The notes under the pieces were generated by a model, which saw only the letters and a program-made list of their open reading frames with translations, had not been told where the DNA came from and searched no databases. From positions 1-23,274 of the forward strand of contig URXR01000012.1 in the NCBI GenBank assembly GCA_900551925.1: a stretch of DNA of 23,274 nt, written 5' to 3'. Source of the DNA: an uncultured Mycoplasmatota bacterium (GTDB taxonomy: Bacteria > Bacillota_I > Bacilli_A > RF39 > UBA660). Shown one piece after another: positions 1 to 8,355 of this stretch (the first letter of the stretch is position 1; each line of letters opens with the position of its first letter). The translations under genes were made by a program, and so were the position numbers.

Positions 1-719
1 TAGAATTTAATGATGAGTTATGGAGAATAATTGGAGTATTTCCAACAGATGATGGAACTGGTAATATAGAAAATAGGATAAAGATAATAAGAAATGAAAA
101 GGTCGGGAACATTGCGTGGAATAATGATGAATCAAATGATTGGTCTATGTCAAGTCTAAAAGAAATATTGAATAGTGGAGATTATTATAATAGGGTAGGT
201 AGTTATTCAACAACTGGGTTAATTAGTGAAGCAAAGAGCATGATCGGAAAAGCAAAATGGTATTTAGGAGGAGTGACACCATCCAATTTTAATAATGCTT
301 TAGCAAGTGATTTTTATTCATATGAAAGAGGAACAACTGTGTATAGTGAAAATTCAACAAGTTTTGTAGGAGAAGTAGGATTAATGTATCCAAGTGATTA
401 TGGATATGCAACAAGTGGAGGAAGTGCAATAGATAGAGAGGAGTGTTTATCTCATGCTTTATCTGATTGGGATAGTAATAGTGATTGTTATAATAATGAT
501 TGGTTATATGCTAATGATTTAATTCAATGGACAATAACTGCAGATGCTGATTATTTTTCTTCTGTATTTTATGTGTATTTAGATGGATATATTGGATATA
601 ATGCTGAACTTTATATTATAGATTATCTTGCAGTACGTCCTGTTATTTATCTGTCAGTGGATGTGAAAATTACTGGTGGTTCTGGAACAGAAAGTGCTCC
701 ATATATCCTTTCTAAGTAA
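1..719 (+). CDS. C-terminal part of a putative secreted repeat-type surface protein (5' truncated by window edge)
   Basis: The frame is open from base 3, well upstream of the first ATG at 147, so the gene begins outside the window; 238 residues are visible before TAA at 717-719. The visible protein begins with a segment containing LWRIIGVF and KIIRN, continues through a region rich in Tyr, Ser, Asn and Asp (GLMYPSDYGYATSG near the middle), and ends with VRPVIYL, DVKITGGSGT and APYIL. There is no membrane segment in the visible part. From memory, this WRIIGVF...YPSDYGYA...VRPV-YL layout is a recurrent C-terminal module of secreted proteins in uncultured gut Bacillota; I cannot name a family or function. 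Codon choice (many ATA, GTA and AGA) differs from the housekeeping genes and resembles the right-edge gene at 22762, which may be a paralogue whose N-terminal half we see. Role at the cell surface is inference. Confidence 0.7.
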   Translation, partial: EFNDELWRIIGVFPTDDGTGNIENRIKIIRNEKVGNIAWNNDESNDWSMSSLKEILNSGDYYNRVGSYSTTGLISEAKSMIGKAKWYLGGVTPSNFNNALASDFYSYERGTTVYSENSTSFVGEVGLMYPSDYGYATSGGSAIDREECLSHALSDWDSNSDCYNNDWLYANDLIQWTITADADYFSSVFYVYLDGYIGYNAELYIIDYLAVRPVIYLSVDVKITGGSGTESAPYILSK

Positions 720-747
720 TGGTTTTATTTTATAGATTTTAGTTTTT

Positions 748-764
748 GACTAAAGTCTTTTTTT
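748..764 (+). terminator. Weak candidate terminator after the left-edge surface-protein gene
   Basis: GACT and AGTC arms (748-751 and 754-757) lie directly before a T7 run at 758-764, 29 bases after the stop codon. The stem is only 3-4 bp with a tiny loop, so the hairpin is marginal. The position and T-run are the main support. Confidence 0.3.
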
Positions 765-825
765 GTTGTTTAAAAATATCTTTTTTTTATCATTATATGA
801 ATAGAATAATAATGGGAGGCTAATT

Positions 826-3108
826 ATGTTTTCAAAGTTTGATGAAGAAGCAAAGAAAGTACTTTTAAATATGCAAAAGGAAATGGTTAGTTTAAAACAT
901 CCTTATATAGGTAGTGAACATTTATTATTATCATTACTTAAGTATGGTGATGATGATTTTGTTAAAAAATTTAAGTCTGTTAATGTTACTTATGATACTT
1001 TTCGTGAGGAACTTATTAGAGTGGTAGGGGTTGGTAAAAGTTCTAATGAATTTTATCTTTATACTCCTCTTCTTCGTAATATTTTAGAGGCTGCAGGTAT
1101 GGATAGTGCAGATAAAGGTAAAAAATGTGTTGATACTAGTGATCTTTTTTTAGCTTTATTTGAAGAAGGTGAAGGGGTTGCTATTAGAATACTTTTGGGA
1201 ATGGATGTTGATGTAGATAATTTGTATGATGATTTTTATGTTGGAAAGAAATCTAAGAATGTTAAGTTAATTGTAGAAAACTTTGGAGTTAATTTAAATG
1301 AAAAATCTAAGAAAGGGGAGATTGATCCGGTTATCGGACGTGATAAGGAAATCTCTCGTTTAATTGAGATTTTATCTCGTAGAACTAAAAATAATCCTCT
1401 TTTATTAGGAGAAGCTGGAGTTGGTAAAACTGCAGTGGTTGAGGAACTAGCGCGAAGAATTGAAAAGAGTAAAGTACCGTTTAAACTTTTGAATAAAAAA
1501 ATAATATCGGTTTCAATGGCTAGTTTAGTAGCGGGTACTAAATATCGCGGAGAGTTTGAGGAAAGACTTGAGAAAATTATTCAAGAACTTGAGGAAAATG
1601 ATGATGTTATTTTGTTCATAGATGAAATTCATACTTTAGTAGGGGCAGGTGGAGCAGAAGGTGCAATTGATGCTAGTAATATATTAAAACCGGCGCTTGC
1701 TCGTGGTAAAATCAAAATAATCGGGGCTACTACAATAGCAGAATATAAAGAGTTTATTGAAAATGATAAGGCTCTTTCTCGTAGATTTCAAACAGTTTTA
1801 GTGGAAGAACCTGATGTAGAAGCTACTCGTAATATACTTCTTAAACTGAGACCTATTTATGAAAGTTATCATAAGGTTAAGATAAGTGATGATGTTATTA
1901 GAGAAATAGTGAGTCTTGCTAATAAGTATATTTATGATAGAAAAATGCCTGATAAAGCTATTGATATTTTGGATGAGGTTTGTTCTAAAGTAGCAGTTTC
2001 AGCTTTTAAACCTGATGATATTTCTGATATCAATGAAAAACTTTTAGAAATTAAGGATTTAAAGAATGATTCTATTAAAAATAATAAATTTGATAAAGCT
2101 TTTTTATATCGAAAAACAGAGATGATTTTAGAAGATAAAAAGAATAAAATAGAATTGAAAAAAATAAATGAACATTATAAAAATGTTAAGGTTAGTGATG
2201 TTGTTAAAATTGTTGAAGAAAGAACTAAAATACCTTTATATAAAGATTCTTTTAAGGTATTAGAGAATTTAAAGAAAAAACTTTTTGCTTCGGTTCTTGG
2301 ACAAGATAAAGCTATTAATACTATTTGTGAGGCTTTTAAAAAGAAAAATTATTCTTCTTTTGGAACTTTGAAGCCTTCTTCATTCTTGTTTTTAGGTTCT
2401 ACAGGAGTAGGGAAAACTTTACTTGCTAAAGAATATGGAAAAGTTTTATATGGAGATAATATTATAAGAGTTGATATGAGTGAGTATAAAGAAGGTCATT
2501 CTATTAGTAAAATGATTGGTTCTCCGCCAGGATATGTTGGTTATAGTGATAATAAGAATGTGTTTGAATTAGTTAAAGATAATCCTTATTCTTTGATAAT
2601 TTTAGATGAGATTGAGAAAGCTAGTCGTGAAGTAATTAATTTATTTTTACAGATTTTAGATGAAGGTATTGCGAAGAATAGTAAGGGAGAGAAAATTAAT
2701 TTTTCTAATACTACTATTATTATGACTTCTAATTTAGGTTGTTCTAAGAGTAGTATAGGATTTAATGACTCTCTTTCTTATGAAGATATTAATAATTTTT
2801 TTGGAGTAGAGTTTGTTAATAGAATAGATAATATTATTTATTTTGATAAGATTAGTAGTGATGTTTGTGAAAAGCTTATTAGGAAAAAACTTAATCTTCT
2901 TAGAAAACATTATAAATCTAGAGGACTTATTTGTTCGTTTTCTAAAGGTCTTATCGAGGAAATTAAAGAATTATGTGAATATGATAAATATGGGGCTAGA
3001 AAAATAAATTCTATAATAGAGCAAAAAATTGAGAATATTTTAATAGATAAACTTATAAAGGGCGAAGAGAATGTGCGAATTAGTTCGGTAATGAATGAGG
3101 TTGTTTAA
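826..3108 (+). CDS. clpC: ClpC-type AAA+ unfoldase (Clp ATPase)
   Basis: Unfolds proteins for degradation by the ClpP peptidase in the cytoplasm. The 760 residues show, in order: a Clp N-domain (about 1-145); AAA module 1 with Walker A GEAGVGKT (195-202), Walker B VILFIDE (261-267) and SRR arginine finger (318-320); a short ClpC-like middle domain with a UVR-like segment (about 415-440); AAA module 2 with Walker A GSTGVGKT (524-531), Walker B (589-595), a ClpP-docking type IGF tripeptide (644-646), an arginine finger in EFVNRID and sensor-2 YGAR (722-725). The middle domain is too short for ClpB and right for ClpC. It is slightly shorter than typical ClpC (about 810 aa). A GGGAGG ribosome binding site (814-819) supports the start. 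It stands alone, with no ctsR, mcsA or mcsB upstream and no recognisable CtsR or CIRCE operator in the 107-base leader. Confidence 0.95.
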   Translation: MFSKFDEEAKKVLLNMQKEMVSLKHPYIGSEHLLLSLLKYGDDDFVKKFKSVNVTYDTFREELIRVVGVGKSSNEFYLYTPLLRNILEAAGMDSADKGKKCVDTSDLFLALFEEGEGVAIRILLGMDVDVDNLYDDFYVGKKSKNVKLIVENFGVNLNEKSKKGEIDPVIGRDKEISRLIEILSRRTKNNPLLLGEAGVGKTAVVEELARRIEKSKVPFKLLNKKIISVSMASLVAGTKYRGEFEERLEKIIQELEENDDVILFIDEIHTLVGAGGAEGAIDASNILKPALARGKIKIIGATTIAEYKEFIENDKALSRRFQTVLVEEPDVEATRNILLKLRPIYESYHKVKISDDVIREIVSLANKYIYDRKMPDKAIDILDEVCSKVAVSAFKPDDISDINEKLLEIKDLKNDSIKNNKFDKAFLYRKTEMILEDKKNKIELKKINEHYKNVKVSDVVKIVEERTKIPLYKDSFKVLENLKKKLFASVLGQDKAINTICEAFKKKNYSSFGTLKPSSFLFLGSTGVGKTLLAKEYGKVLYGDNIIRVDMSEYKEGHSISKMIGSPPGYVGYSDNKNVFELVKDNPYSLIILDEIEKASREVINLFLQILDEGIAKNSKGEKINFSNTTIIMTSNLGCSKSSIGFNDSLSYEDINNFFGVEFVNRIDNIIYFDKISSDVCEKLIRKKLNLLRKHYKSRGLICSFSKGLIEEIKELCEYDKYGARKINSIIEQKIENILIDKLIKGEENVRISSVMNEVV

Positions 3109-3111
3109 ATT

Positions 3112-3138
3112 AGAAGGTTTACTGACCTTCTTTTTTTT
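3112..3138 (+). terminator. Rho-independent terminator of clpC
   Basis: A perfect 7-bp stem (AGAAGGT 3112-3118 with ACCTTCT 3125-3131) has a 6-base loop TTACTG and runs into a T8 tract (3131-3138), starting 4 bases after the clpC stop codon. The gltX promoter overlaps it. Confidence 0.9.
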
Positions 3139-3146
3139 GATATAAT
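3118..3146 (+). promoter_or_regulatory. Candidate sigma-A promoter of the gltX operon, overlapping the clpC terminator
   Basis: A consensus -10 TATAAT (3141-3146) lies 17 bases after TTTACT (3118-3123), which sits in the terminator loop region. The -10 is only 18 bases upstream of the gltX ATG at 3164, so the leader is very short, with the ribosome binding site AGGTGAT at 3153-3159. The -10 is convincing; the -35 is weak. Confidence 0.6.
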
Positions 3147-3163
3147 ATAGCCAGGTGATTTAG

Positions 3164-4591
3164 ATGAAAACAAGAACAAGATTTGCTCCGAGTCCAACTG
3201 GATATATGCATATAGGGAACTTAAGAACTGCTATTTTTGAATATTTAGTGGCTAAAAGTAATAATGGAGATTTTATACTTAGAATTGAAGATACTGATCA
3301 AAATCGAAAAGTAGAGGGTGCTATTGATTTTATTTATAATACTTTAAATTTATGTGGTTTTACTATTGATGAAGGGCCAAATAATGAAGGTAGTGTGGGG
3401 CCTTATATTCAAAGTGAAAGAATAGATATTTATAAAGAATATGCTCAAAAGTTAGTAGAAATGGGAAAGGCTTATTATTGTTTTTGCAGTGAGGAAAGAC
3501 TTAATGAGCTTCGTGATATTGCTAATTTAAATAAAGTTCCTTTTAAGTATGATGGGTATTGTCGTAATTTATCTAGGGAAGAGACTTTAGAAAGAATTAA
3601 TCGCGGAGAAAAATATGTTATTAGACAAGCTATGCCTACTTCAGGAGAAACAGTTATTGATGATTTAGTATATGGAAAAGTGGTTATTGATAATAGTGTA
3701 CTTGAAGATCAAATACTTTTAAAAAGTGATGGTTTTCCAACTTATAATTTTGCTAATGTTATAGATGATCATTTGATGAATATTACTCATGTTGTAAGAG
3801 GTAAAGAGTATTTAGATCAAACTGCTAAATATAATTTGTTATATGAAGCTTTTGGTTGGGAAAAGCCAGTTTATATTCATGTTGCTATGGTTTTGGGAGA
3901 AGATGGTACTAAGCTTAGTAAAAGAAATGGTGATGCTTCTTTTATGGATTTATATAATGATGGGTATCTTCCTGAAGCTATTGTTAATTATTTAGTATTT
4001 TTAGGATGGAGTCCTAATAACAATAGAGAAATTTTTAGTATGGATGAACTTATAAAAGAGTTTGATCCTAAGAGAATTAGTAAGTCATCGAGTCAGTATG
4101 ATGTTAAAAAACTTAATTGGATGAATGCTAAATATATTAAAAATCTTAGTGATGAAGATTATTATAAATTAGTAATTCCTTATTTAAAAGATTTTTATGA
4201 TGTTAGTGATAAGAGTGAGGATTGGCTTAAACATTTAGTACGTATTTATAAAAATCATATTAGTTTCGGAAAAGAGATTGTTTCAGAAGTAGAATTATTT
4301 TTTAAGAAGGATTTGGATTTAGATGATGAGTGTCTTTCATTTTTAGATGATCCTGATGCTAGAAAAGTTATAGATTGTTTTAAGGAAAAAATAGCTAAGC
4401 TTAAAGATTGGAGTGTTTCTTCAATTAATGATTGCATAAATTTAGTTAAAGAAGAGACTGGGATAAAAGGTAAGATGCTTTATATGCCTATTAGAATAAA
4501 AGTTTCTTATCAAATGCATGGTCCAGAACTAGGAGATACTATATTTTTACTTGGTAAGGAAGAAGTTTTAAAACGTTTAGATAGGAGTTGA
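3164..4591 (+). CDS. gltX: Glutamyl-tRNA synthetase
   Basis: Charges tRNA(Glu) with glutamate in the cytoplasm. It is a 475-residue class I synthetase of normal length. The HIGH signature appears as HIGN (16-19) after FAPSPTGYM, the FILRIEDTD strand follows at about 38-45, and the KMSKS signature appears as KLSKR (250-254). A C-terminal anticodon-binding helical domain follows (about 315-475). In Bacillota lacking GlnRS this enzyme also misacylates tRNA(Gln) for later amidation; whether that applies here cannot be told from this window. It is the first gene of a six-gene run (gltX, cysS, metallopeptidase, mrnC, rlmB, sigH-like) with gaps of 17 bases or less. The order recalls the Bacillus gltX-cysE-cysS-mrnC-rlmB locus, but cysE is absent. 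Confidence 0.97.
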   Translation: MKTRTRFAPSPTGYMHIGNLRTAIFEYLVAKSNNGDFILRIEDTDQNRKVEGAIDFIYNTLNLCGFTIDEGPNNEGSVGPYIQSERIDIYKEYAQKLVEMGKAYYCFCSEERLNELRDIANLNKVPFKYDGYCRNLSREETLERINRGEKYVIRQAMPTSGETVIDDLVYGKVVIDNSVLEDQILLKSDGFPTYNFANVIDDHLMNITHVVRGKEYLDQTAKYNLLYEAFGWEKPVYIHVAMVLGEDGTKLSKRNGDASFMDLYNDGYLPEAIVNYLVFLGWSPNNNREIFSMDELIKEFDPKRISKSSSQYDVKKLNWMNAKYIKNLSDEDYYKLVIPYLKDFYDVSDKSEDWLKHLVRIYKNHISFGKEIVSEVELFFKKDLDLDDECLSFLDDPDARKVIDCFKEKIAKLKDWSVSSINDCINLVKEETGIKGKMLYMPIRIKVSYQMHGPELGDTIFLLGKEEVLKRLDRS

Positions 4592-4597
4592 TATATT

Positions 4598-5986
4598 TTG
4601 AGATTATATAATACTTTAACTAGAAGGCTTGAGGAGTTTATTCCTTTTGAAGAAAACATTGTTAAAATGTATACTTGTGGTCCAACTGTATATCATTATG
4701 CTCATATTGGGAATTTACGAACTTATATAATGGAAGATGTATTAGAGAAAAGTTTTAAGTTTTTGGGATATGATGTTAAGAGGGTAATGAATATTACTGA
4801 TGTTGGTCATTTATCTAGTGATGCTGATACTGGTCTTGACAAAATGGTAAAAGGTGCGATTAGAGAGAATAAGACAGTTATGGATATTGCTAAATTTTAT
4901 ACTGATGCTTTTTTTGAAGATTGCGAGAAACTTAATATTAAAAAACCAGATGTTGTTGTACCGGCGACTAGTTTAATTGATGATTATATCAAGATGATTG
5001 AAGTATTGTTAGATAAAGGATATGCTTATAAATCTGGAGATAATATTTATTTTGATACTTCAAAGCTTGAGGATTATTATAGTCTTACTAATCATACTCA
5101 TGATAATTTACTTGAGGGTGTTAGAGAGGATGTTGATGTTGACTTAGCGAAGAGAAATAAAACTGATTTTGTATTGTGGTTTACGAAATCTAAATTTGCT
5201 AGTCAAGAACTTAAATGGGATTCTCCATGGGGAGTTGGATATCCTGGTTGGCATATTGAATGTTCGGCTATTTCACTTAAATATTTGGGAGAACACTTAG
5301 ATATTCATTGTGGAGGTGTTGATAATATATTTCCACATCATACTAATGAAATTGCCCAATCTGAAGCTTATTTGGGTCATAAGTGGTGCAAGTGGTGGTT
5401 TCATGTTGAACATTTAAATGATGAAAGTGGTAAAATGAGTAAAAGCAAGGGTGATTTTTTAACAGTTTCTTTTCTTCAAGAGAAGGGATATCATCCTTTA
5501 GCATATAGATTATTTTGTTTGGCATCACATTACCGCAAGCAATTAGTTTTTTCATATGATAGATTAGATAGTTTTCAAACTACGTATAATAAACTTAAGA
5601 AGAGAGTTTTATCTTTAAAAGATGAAGGCAATTTGGATAATGTTTCTTCTTATTTAGAAAAATTTAAAGAAAGTATTGAAAACGATCTTAATACATCTTT
5701 TATGCTGACATGTTTATATGATGTTTTAAAAGCTTCAGATTTAAGTGATAAAGCTAAGAGATATTTAGTGGGTGAATTTGATAAAGTACTTGGTTTAGAT
5801 TTATTATCTGACAATAAAGAAATTGTGAATGTAGATTCTGAGTATATTTTAAAGCAAATAGAGAAAAGAGCAGAATTTAAAAAGAATAAGGATTATGCTT
5901 CTGCTGATAAAATAAGAGATGAACTTTTAGAAAAAGGCATTAAACTTATTGATACTAAAGATGGTACTTTATATGAAATTATATAG
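4598..5986 (+). CDS. cysS: Cysteinyl-tRNA synthetase (TTG start)
   Basis: Charges tRNA(Cys). It is a 462-residue class I synthetase with the HIGH motif HIGN (36-39) and KMSKS (279-283). The zinc site that selects cysteine is intact by comparison with the E. coli enzyme: Cys27, Cys222, His247 and Glu251 (within HIEC and FPHHTNE). A DALR-like helical anticodon domain lies at about 340-462. The start is TTG: AGGAG (4583-4587), overlapping the end of gltX, is 10 bases upstream and no ATG is better placed. The 6-base gap after gltX indicates co-transcription and probably coupled translation. Confidence 0.97.
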   Translation: MRLYNTLTRRLEEFIPFEENIVKMYTCGPTVYHYAHIGNLRTYIMEDVLEKSFKFLGYDVKRVMNITDVGHLSSDADTGLDKMVKGAIRENKTVMDIAKFYTDAFFEDCEKLNIKKPDVVVPATSLIDDYIKMIEVLLDKGYAYKSGDNIYFDTSKLEDYYSLTNHTHDNLLEGVREDVDVDLAKRNKTDFVLWFTKSKFASQELKWDSPWGVGYPGWHIECSAISLKYLGEHLDIHCGGVDNIFPHHTNEIAQSEAYLGHKWCKWWFHVEHLNDESGKMSKSKGDFLTVSFLQEKGYHPLAYRLFCLASHYRKQLVFSYDRLDSFQTTYNKLKKRVLSLKDEGNLDNVSSYLEKFKESIENDLNTSFMLTCLYDVLKASDLSDKAKRYLVGEFDKVLGLDLLSDNKEIVNVDSEYILKQIEKRAEFKKNKDYASADKIRDELLEKGIKLIDTKDGTLYEII

Positions 5987-6003
5987 AAAGGAGTTTTTGT
6001 TTT

Positions 6004-6672
6004 ATGTTTTATATGCTTATTTTAGTTTCAATTATTATAACTTTAGCAGCTCAAATATTAGTTAGTAGTAGATATAGCAAGTATTCTAAAGTTGCTAATG
6101 GGAGAGGAATTACTGGTGTAGAGGTAGCTCAAGAAATTTTGAAAGCTCATGGTATGGATAAAGTTTATGTGGTAGAGACGAAAGGTTATTTATCAGATCA
6201 TTTTGATCCTGGGCAAAATGTAGTTAGACTTTCTCATGATGTTTTTCATGGTAAGAGTCTTAGTGCTGCGGCAATTGCCGCTCATGAGGTAGGACATGCT
6301 ATTCAATATAAGGAAGGAAACTTTTTTATAAAGCTAAGAAAGTTTATATTTCCGGTAGTTAGTTTTTGTTCAAAATTTGGATATATTGCTATTTTGATTG
6401 GACTTATATTTAGCTCTTTACAATTGTTTTATGTAGGAATTGTAATGCTTTTTGCTATTTTATTCTTTCAACTTATTACACTTCCAGTTGAATTTGATGC
6501 TTCAAAAAGAGCTATGCAAAACTTAGAGAAGTATAACTTACTTTTAAAAGATGAACGTAAGGGAGCTCGTAAGGTTTTAGTAGCTGCAGCGCTTACATAT
6601 GTAGCTGGACTTATAACAACACTACTTGAAATTGCTAGACTGCTTCTTATGGTGGCAGGTAATAGAGATTAA
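6004..6672 (+). CDS. Membrane-embedded neutral zinc metallopeptidase, YugP family (Zn_peptidase_2)
   Basis: Predicted integral-membrane zinc protease of the YugP family, whose substrates are unknown to me. The 222 residues (Bacillus YugP is about 225) have an N-terminal membrane segment (about 2-20), an HEVGH zinc/catalytic motif (94-98) inside AAIAAHEVGHAIQY, two further membrane segments (about 116-160), a likely third zinc ligand Glu163 in LPVEFDASKRA, and a last hydrophobic segment (about 192-215). AAAGGAG at 5987-5993 sets the ATG at 6004, 17 bases after cysS. Its placement inside a tRNA-synthetase/RNA-processing operon is not the Bacillus arrangement. Its stop overlaps the next ATG by one base. 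Confidence 0.9.
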   Translation: MFYMLILVSIIITLAAQILVSSRYSKYSKVANGRGITGVEVAQEILKAHGMDKVYVVETKGYLSDHFDPGQNVVRLSHDVFHGKSLSAAAIAAHEVGHAIQYKEGNFFIKLRKFIFPVVSFCSKFGYIAILIGLIFSSLQLFYVGIVMLFAILFFQLITLPVEFDASKRAMQNLEKYNLLLKDERKGARKVLVAAALTYVAGLITTLLEIARLLLMVAGNRD

Positions 6673-7028
6673 TGTCTTTAAAACAGTTATCGTTTTTAGG
6701 AGATGCGGTATTTGAACTAATGGTTAGAGAGTATTTGATTAGTAAAAATATTGTAAAACTTAATGATTTACAAAAGTTTACACTCTTGTATGTTACTGCT
6801 AAAAGACAAGCATATTTTCTTAAAAAGCTTGATGAGTCAGGCTTTTTAAATGAAGAAGAACAAGATTTAGTTCGAAGAGGTCGTAATATAAAAACACATA
6901 AAAGTCCTAAAAATTGTGATGTTATTACATATAAACTATCTACAGCTTTTGAAATTTTAATAGGATATTTATATTTAAATGATAAAAATCGTTTAAATGA
7001 GTTGTTTTCATTAGTAAAAGAAATGTAA
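6672..7028 (+). CDS. mrnC: Mini-ribonuclease III (23S rRNA maturation)
   Basis: Mini-III is an RNase III catalytic domain without the dsRNA-binding domain; in Bacillus it matures 23S rRNA ends. The match rests on FLGDAVFELMVREYL near the N-terminus (catalytic Asp11), VRRGRNIKTHKSPKN in the middle and YKLSTAFEILIGYLYL near the C-terminus, all in the family order. At 118 residues it is shorter than the Bacillus protein (about 143), lacking N- and C-terminal extensions but keeping the core. Its ATG overlaps the preceding stop (TAATG), and no strong ribosome binding site is visible, so translation probably depends on coupling. It is followed directly by rlmB, as in Bacillus. Confidence 0.92.
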   Translation: MSLKQLSFLGDAVFELMVREYLISKNIVKLNDLQKFTLLYVTAKRQAYFLKKLDESGFLNEEEQDLVRRGRNIKTHKSPKNCDVITYKLSTAFEILIGYLYLNDKNRLNELFSLVKEM

Positions 7029-7041
7029 AGGAAGTAGTAAT

Positions 7042-7740
7042 ATGTTGATATATGGTAAGAATAGTTGTTTAGAATATTTAAAAAAAAGAAAAAAGATTAA
7101 ATCTTTATATTTGGATCGTGGTTTTAATGATAAACATATTATTTCATTAATAGAAAATTTAAAAATTAAGCCTCATTTTTATACTAAACATGAATTAGAT
7201 GAACTTGCAGAAGAAAATCATCAAGGTATAATTATTGATGTAGGGGAATATGAATATTGTGATCTTGATGAAATTGTTGAAGAGAATGATGGCTTTATCG
7301 TTATACTCGATCATATTATGGACACTCATAATTTTGGGGCAATTATAAGAACATGTGTGGCAGCAGGAGTAAAAGGAATTATTATTCCAAAAGATAGGAG
7401 TGTAAAAGTTAATTCCACTGTTATGAAAACAAGTGTTGGAGCCGCGCTTAATATGAAGATATGTATGGTTACTAATCTTAATCAAGCAATAAAATATTTA
7501 AAAGATAAAAATTATTGGATTTATGCTTCAGATATGGAAGGAGTTAATTATACTGATAATATCTATAACAATAATGTTTGTCTTATAATTGGTAATGAAA
7601 ATAAAGGTGTCAGTGAACTGGTTAAAAAATCATCAGATTATATTGTTTCTATCCCTATAAGTCAAAAAATTGATAGTTTAAATGCTTCTGTGGCAGCAGG
7701 AATTATAATTTACGAGGTGGTAAGACAAAGAAGCTTGTAG
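7042..7740 (+). CDS. rlmB: 23S rRNA 2'-O-methyltransferase of the RlmB/TrmH (SPOUT) family
   Basis: Methylates ribose in 23S rRNA (Gm2251 in the E. coli enzyme) with S-adenosylmethionine. The 232-residue protein has the RlmB layout: an N-terminal L30e-like RNA-binding domain (about 1-75), then a SPOUT domain with DHIMDTHNFGAIIRTC (motif 1, Asn and Arg), IIGNENKGVSELV (motif 2) and PISQKIDSLNASVAAGI (motif 3, the knot that binds AdoMet). AAAGGAAG at 7026-7033 precedes the ATG. Adjacency to mrnC is conserved with Bacillus (yacO). Assignment to RlmB rather than another TrmH-family 2'-O-methyltransferase rests on context and length. Confidence 0.9.
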   Translation: MLIYGKNSCLEYLKKRKKIKSLYLDRGFNDKHIISLIENLKIKPHFYTKHELDELAEENHQGIIIDVGEYEYCDLDEIVEENDGFIVILDHIMDTHNFGAIIRTCVAAGVKGIIIPKDRSVKVNSTVMKTSVGAALNMKICMVTNLNQAIKYLKDKNYWIYASDMEGVNYTDNIYNNNVCLIIGNENKGVSELVKKSSDYIVSIPISQKIDSLNASVAAGIIIYEVVRQRSL

Positions 7741-7749
7741 GGGGATTAT

Positions 7750-8316
7750 ATGAAATATAGCGATTTTGAACTTGTGTATATGGTTAGGGAAAATGAAGAA
7801 GCTTTTAATTACATGGTAAAAAAATATGAACCATTGTATTGGAAATTAGCGAATACTTTGATTAATAAATTTCCTAACAAAGGTCTTGATAAAGAGGATT
7901 TAGTGCAACAGTGCAGAATTGCTATGTGTTATGCTATTGAAAGATTTAATCCGGATAATGATGTATTGTTTTATTCGTATATGTTAATTTGTATTAAACG
8001 AGCAATGTATAATTATGCTAGAAGTTATATAAATAAGCCTGATTACTATTATTATATGAATATTGAGGGCTACGATAATATGGATGAGTTTGTTGATAGT
8101 TTAGATTTAGATAGTGTTATTGATACAGATTTTTGGTTTAGTAATGTGATTAAGTTTAAACATCAACTGGAACCATTAGAATCATGGATATTTGAATTAA
8201 GATGTAATGGTTTTAGTTATAAAGAAATTGCTAAACTTTTAGAAATTGAAGTTAAAAAAGTTGACAATTCTTTACTTAAGATAAGAAAAAAGATGGAAAA
8301 ATATTTTTTATTTTAA
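7750..8316 (+). CDS. sigH: SigH-like alternative RNA polymerase sigma factor
   Basis: A 188-residue sigma-70-family protein with region 2 (about 5-95, including EDLVQQCRIAMCYAIERF and a YSYMLICIKRAMYNYAR promoter-melting stretch) and region 4 (about 138-185) ending in a helix-turn-helix. The last part, KKVDNSLLKIRKKMEKY, is close to the Bacillus SigH ending as I remember it. The position after rlmB is also that of Bacillus sigH. In Bacillus, SigH drives transition-state and sporulation genes; here the regulon is unknown. It is somewhat shorter than Bacillus SigH (about 218), with a Tyr-rich linker (98-103). A strong AGGGGGAT site overlaps the rlmB stop. The usual next genes (rpmG, secE, nusG) are missing. 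Confidence 0.85.
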   Translation: MKYSDFELVYMVRENEEAFNYMVKKYEPLYWKLANTLINKFPNKGLDKEDLVQQCRIAMCYAIERFNPDNDVLFYSYMLICIKRAMYNYARSYINKPDYYYYMNIEGYDNMDEFVDSLDLDSVIDTDFWFSNVIKFKHQLEPLESWIFELRCNGFSYKEIAKLLEIEVKKVDNSLLKIRKKMEKYFLF

Positions 8317-8321
8317 ATTGG

Positions 8322-8332
8322 TGTGTTATAAT
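8322..8332 (+). promoter_or_regulatory. Extended -10 promoter for the two-gene unit at 8356-9436
   Basis: TGTTATAAT (TG 8324-8325, TATAAT 8327-8332) is a full extended -10 element just after the sigma-factor gene. The base stretch at -35 is only T-rich (8304-8309), as extended -10 promoters tolerate. It lies 24 bases before the ATG at 8356. Confidence 0.6.
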
Positions 8333-8355
8333 GTCTATGATAGGTGGTCTATGCT

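Noticed and set aside
147..719. ATG 147 as the true start of the left-edge gene
   Set aside because: The same frame is open to base 3 and the upstream residues continue the conserved pattern (WRIIGVF), so 147 is an internal Met and the gene is truncated by the window.
5343..5555. Leftward frame inside cysS
   Set aside because: Shadow of a strongly conserved synthetase frame, without a ribosome binding site or recognisable product.
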